Assembly (NCBI GenBank): GCA_021295935.1
Contig: JAGWBL010000032.1
Coordinates: 1 to 8,680, forward strand
Direction: 5' to 3'
DNA from: Pseudomonadales bacterium
GTDB lineage: Bacteria > Pseudomonadota > Gammaproteobacteria > Pseudomonadales > Azotimanducaceae
DNA: 8,680 bases
Of the stretch, positions 7,493-8,680 are shown piece after piece. The notes beneath the pieces are model-generated. The model had not been told where the DNA came from and ran no database searches. It was given only the letters and a program-made list of their open reading frames with translations. Within the stretch, counting starts at the first letter, position 1, and the number at the start of each line of letters is the position of its first letter. Position numbers and translations under genes: made by a program.

Positions 7493-8200
7493 CTAGTCGC
7501 CGGCGCCCGCAACCATCATCGAGCGAATCTTCCCGATCGCCCCGGTTGGATTCAGGCCCTTGGGGCAGACGCTCACGCAATTCATCACTCCTCTACACCC
7601 GAACAGGCTGTGAGGATCACCCAATTCGCTCAATCGCTCGGCAGTTGCACTGTCCCTGCTGTCTACAAGGAAACGATACGCCTGCAGAAGTCCCGCCGGA
7701 CCGACGAACTTGTCCGGATTCCACCAGAACGACGGACAGGACGTCGAGCAGCACGCACAAAGTATGCACTCGTACAGGCCGTCCAGCTTCTTACGGTCTT
7801 CGATCGACTGGAGGCGCTCCTGCGCGGGTGGAGGAACGTCACTGATCAGGTAGGGTCGCACGCGTTCCAGCTGGCGATAGAACGGTTCCAGGTCAACCAC
7901 CAGGTCGCGCACCACCGGCAGTCCGGGAAGAGGCCGAAGGACCAGCCTCCCCCGTTTGGCGACCTTGGAGACGGGCGTCTTGCATGCCAGTCCGTTGACC
8001 CCGTTCATGTTCATGCCATCCGAACCGCAAACGCCTTCCCGGCACGATCGCCGATACGCAACCGTAGGATCCTGCTCCTTCAAACGTTCAAGGACATCGA
8101 GAACCATGAGGTAGGGATTGGGCGGAAGTTCCACCACATAGTCCTGCATGCGTGGAGCGTCGTCCTGCTGCGGGATGTAGCGATAAACGCTGAGTCTCAT
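7493..8200 (-). CDS. sdhB: Succinate dehydrogenase iron-sulfur subunit SdhB
   Basis: SdhB carries electrons from the flavin of SdhA through three iron-sulfur clusters to quinone at the inner face of the cytoplasmic membrane. The product is 235 residues (E. coli 238). The N-terminal ferredoxin domain holds the [2Fe-2S] site in SCREGVCGSDGMNMNG: C53, C58, D61 and C73, with the same Asp replacement as in E. coli. The C-terminal domain has CILCACCSTSCP (C145, C148, C151, C155) and CRGVMNCVSVCPKGLNP (C202, C208, C212), supplying the [4Fe-4S] and [3Fe-4S] clusters. S157 and W160 in SFWWNPDKF match the quinone-site residues known from E. coli. The ATG at 8200 is chosen over an upstream in-frame ATG at 8308 because it gives the family N-terminus (MRLSVYRY), has AGGGAG 8 nt upstream and lies 2 nt after the sdhA stop. 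The membrane anchors SdhC and SdhD would lie upstream, outside the window. Confidence 0.98.
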   Translation of the reverse strand: MRLSVYRYIPQQDDAPRMQDYVVELPPNPYLMVLDVLERLKEQDPTVAYRRSCREGVCGSDGMNMNGVNGLACKTPVSKVAKRGRLVLRPLPGLPVVRDLVVDLEPFYRQLERVRPYLISDVPPPAQERLQSIEDRKKLDGLYECILCACCSTSCPSFWWNPDKFVGPAGLLQAYRFLVDSRDSATAERLSELGDPHSLFGCRGVMNCVSVCPKGLNPTGAIGKIRSMMVAGAGD

Positions 8201-8202
8201 TG

Positions 8203-8571
8203 TCAGTACTCCCTGACCTTCGGAGGAAAGGCCTGCACGGTCTCCGGCGCGAAGTTCACCGCTCGGCGCCTGATCCGCTTCTCGCCGCGGAAGAACAGCG
8301 AGTGGCAAAGCCAGTGATCGTCGTCGCGGTTCGGATAGTCAATGCGTGAATGAGCGCCGCGGCTTTCGGTGCGCCCGTGAGCGGCGACTGCGGTAGCGCG
8401 CGCCACTTCGTACAAGTTCGACACTTCTAGGGCCTCGAGCCTGGCGGTATTGAATGCTGCGCTCTTGTCAAGCAGATGAGCGCTCTTGAGCCGTTCCCCG
8501 ATTTCCTCGAGCCGTTGCAATCCACTCGCCATGTCAGAGGCCTCGCGCTTGACGCCGAAGTTGAGGCTCAT
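8203..8571 (-). CDS. sdhA: Succinate dehydrogenase flavoprotein subunit SdhA, C-terminal fragment only
   Basis: These 122 codons encode the C-terminal helical and capping part of SdhA, the flavoprotein that oxidises succinate to fumarate. The match to the family is clear: SLNFGVKREASDMASGL (2-18), FNTARLEALEVSNL (40-53), RTESRGAHSRIDYPNRDDD (67-85), HWLCHS (86-91) and the typical end FPPKVREY (115-122). E. coli SdhA has 588 residues, so the FAD domain, the histidine that binds FAD covalently and the catalytic arginine are all absent. The ATG at 8571 corresponds to an internal Met of SdhA and has no properly spaced ribosome binding site, so it is unlikely to be a real start. Homology may extend three codons further (Gln-Gln-Glu, to 8580) before an in-frame TAG at 8583-8581. 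K8 replaces the Phe usual in NFGVFRE. The piece is the tail of a gene whose remainder is missing or displaced here, through either an assembly join or a real rearrangement. Confidence 0.9.
   Translation of the reverse strand: MSLNFGVKREASDMASGLQRLEEIGERLKSAHLLDKSAAFNTARLEALEVSNLYEVARATAVAAHGRTESRGAHSRIDYPNRDDDHWLCHSLFFRGEKRIRRRAVNFAPETVQAFPPKVREY
8209..8214 (-). promoter_or_regulatory. Ribosome binding site of sdhB
   Basis: AGGGAG on the minus strand lies 8 nt before the ATG at 8200, inside the last codons of sdhA. It supports this start over the ATG at 8308, which would add 36 residues with no family counterpart. Confidence 0.75.
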
Positions 8572-8680
8572 CTCCTGTTGCTATTCCCTCTTGACGGCGT
8601 GCGGGGACTCGCCCGCGTTCGGCGCGGTGCACCGGCCGGGCGAGTCCAAGGGCCGGGGCGAATGCGGAATGGAAGGGGGG
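8572..8680. other. Right-end segment without sdhA homology and without a recognisable gene
   Basis: Where about 36 codons of SdhA should continue upstream, none of the three minus-strand frames gives SdhA-like sequence. The sdhA frame itself is closed by TAG at 8583-8581. The stretch is very GC-rich and ends in GGAAGGGGGG. It contains the inverted repeat at 8605-8647. I see no convincing promoter or coding sequence in it. Confidence 0.75.
8605..8647. repeat. Inverted repeat with 11-bp perfect arms and 21-nt spacer
   Basis: GGACTCGCCCG (8605-8615) is the exact reverse complement of CGGGCGAGTCC (8637-8647). The spacer contains the 8-bp palindrome GGTGCACC (8626-8633). As RNA or single-stranded DNA it would form a strong GC-rich hairpin. 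There is no T-run after it on either strand, so it does not look like a standard intrinsic terminator. It could belong to a dispersed repeat, a mobile-element end or an assembly artefact. Confidence 0.75.

Noticed and set aside
8201..8308. 36-residue N-terminal extension of SdhB from an upstream ATG
   Set aside because: The extension reads out of frame through the end of sdhA, has no family counterpart, and the internal ATG at 8200 has a good ribosome binding site.
7379..8317. 312-codon open frame on the plus strand across sdhB
   Set aside because: It is antisense to sdhB, whose three iron-sulfur motifs are intact. No domain or ribosome binding site supports the plus-strand frame.
8203..8571. 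A stand-alone small gene starting at the ATG at 8571
   Set aside because: The product is plainly the C-terminus of SdhA, the ATG is an internal Met of that family, and the GGAG touching it leaves no spacing for initiation.
8605..8647. Intrinsic terminator
   Set aside because: The hairpin is strong but no T-run follows it on either strand, and it sits upstream of, or inside, what should be the sdhA gene.
1..8680. An undescribed defence, mobile or biosynthetic system
   Set aside because: Everything from 1 to 8571 is explained by known citric-acid-cycle genes with normal lengths and catalytic motifs. Only the last ~100 bases remain unexplained.

Overview
The window is one contiguous stretch of a tricarboxylic-acid-cycle operon. 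Every gene lies on the minus strand, so transcription runs from high to low coordinates. The order is sdhA (only the last ~122 codons), sdhB, sucA, sucB, lpd, sucC and sucD (runs off the left edge). The GC-rich composition, the sdh–suc–lpd–sucCD order and the close match of SdhB, SucC and SucD to the E. coli proteins as I remember them point to a proteobacterium, most likely a gammaproteobacterium with a Pseudomonas-like gene order. Genus cannot be read from this sequence.

Layout from right to left: 8680-8572 is about 109 bases that do not continue the sdhA reading frame and hold an 11-bp perfect inverted repeat. The C-terminal part of sdhA is at 8571-8203, sdhB at 8200-7493, sucA (2-oxoglutarate dehydrogenase E1) at 7446-4612, sucB (E2) at 4595-3378, lpd (E3) at 3366-1933, sucC (succinyl-CoA synthetase beta) at 1882-722, and sucD (alpha) from 725 to the left edge. 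Gaps between genes are 2, 46, 16, 11 and 50 nt, then a 4-nt overlap (GTGA) between sucC and sucD. This packing fits a single transcript. I see no internal promoter, terminator, RNA gene, CRISPR array or recognisable insertion sequence. sdhC, sdhD and the main part of sdhA are not in the window.

The products carry out consecutive steps of the cycle. SucA, SucB and Lpd form the complex that converts 2-oxoglutarate to succinyl-CoA and NADH. SucC and SucD turn succinyl-CoA into succinate with formation of a nucleoside triphosphate. The succinate dehydrogenase subunits oxidise succinate to fumarate and reduce quinone.

This is core metabolism and I did not find an undescribed system. The points worth a second look are the abrupt loss of sdhA homology just upstream of codon 1 of the remaining fragment, with a hairpin-forming sequence beyond it; the non-ATG starts of both succinyl-CoA synthetase genes (TTG for sucC, GTG for sucD); the lack of a visible Shine-Dalgarno site for lpd; and a few substitutions at usually conserved positions in SucA and SucC.
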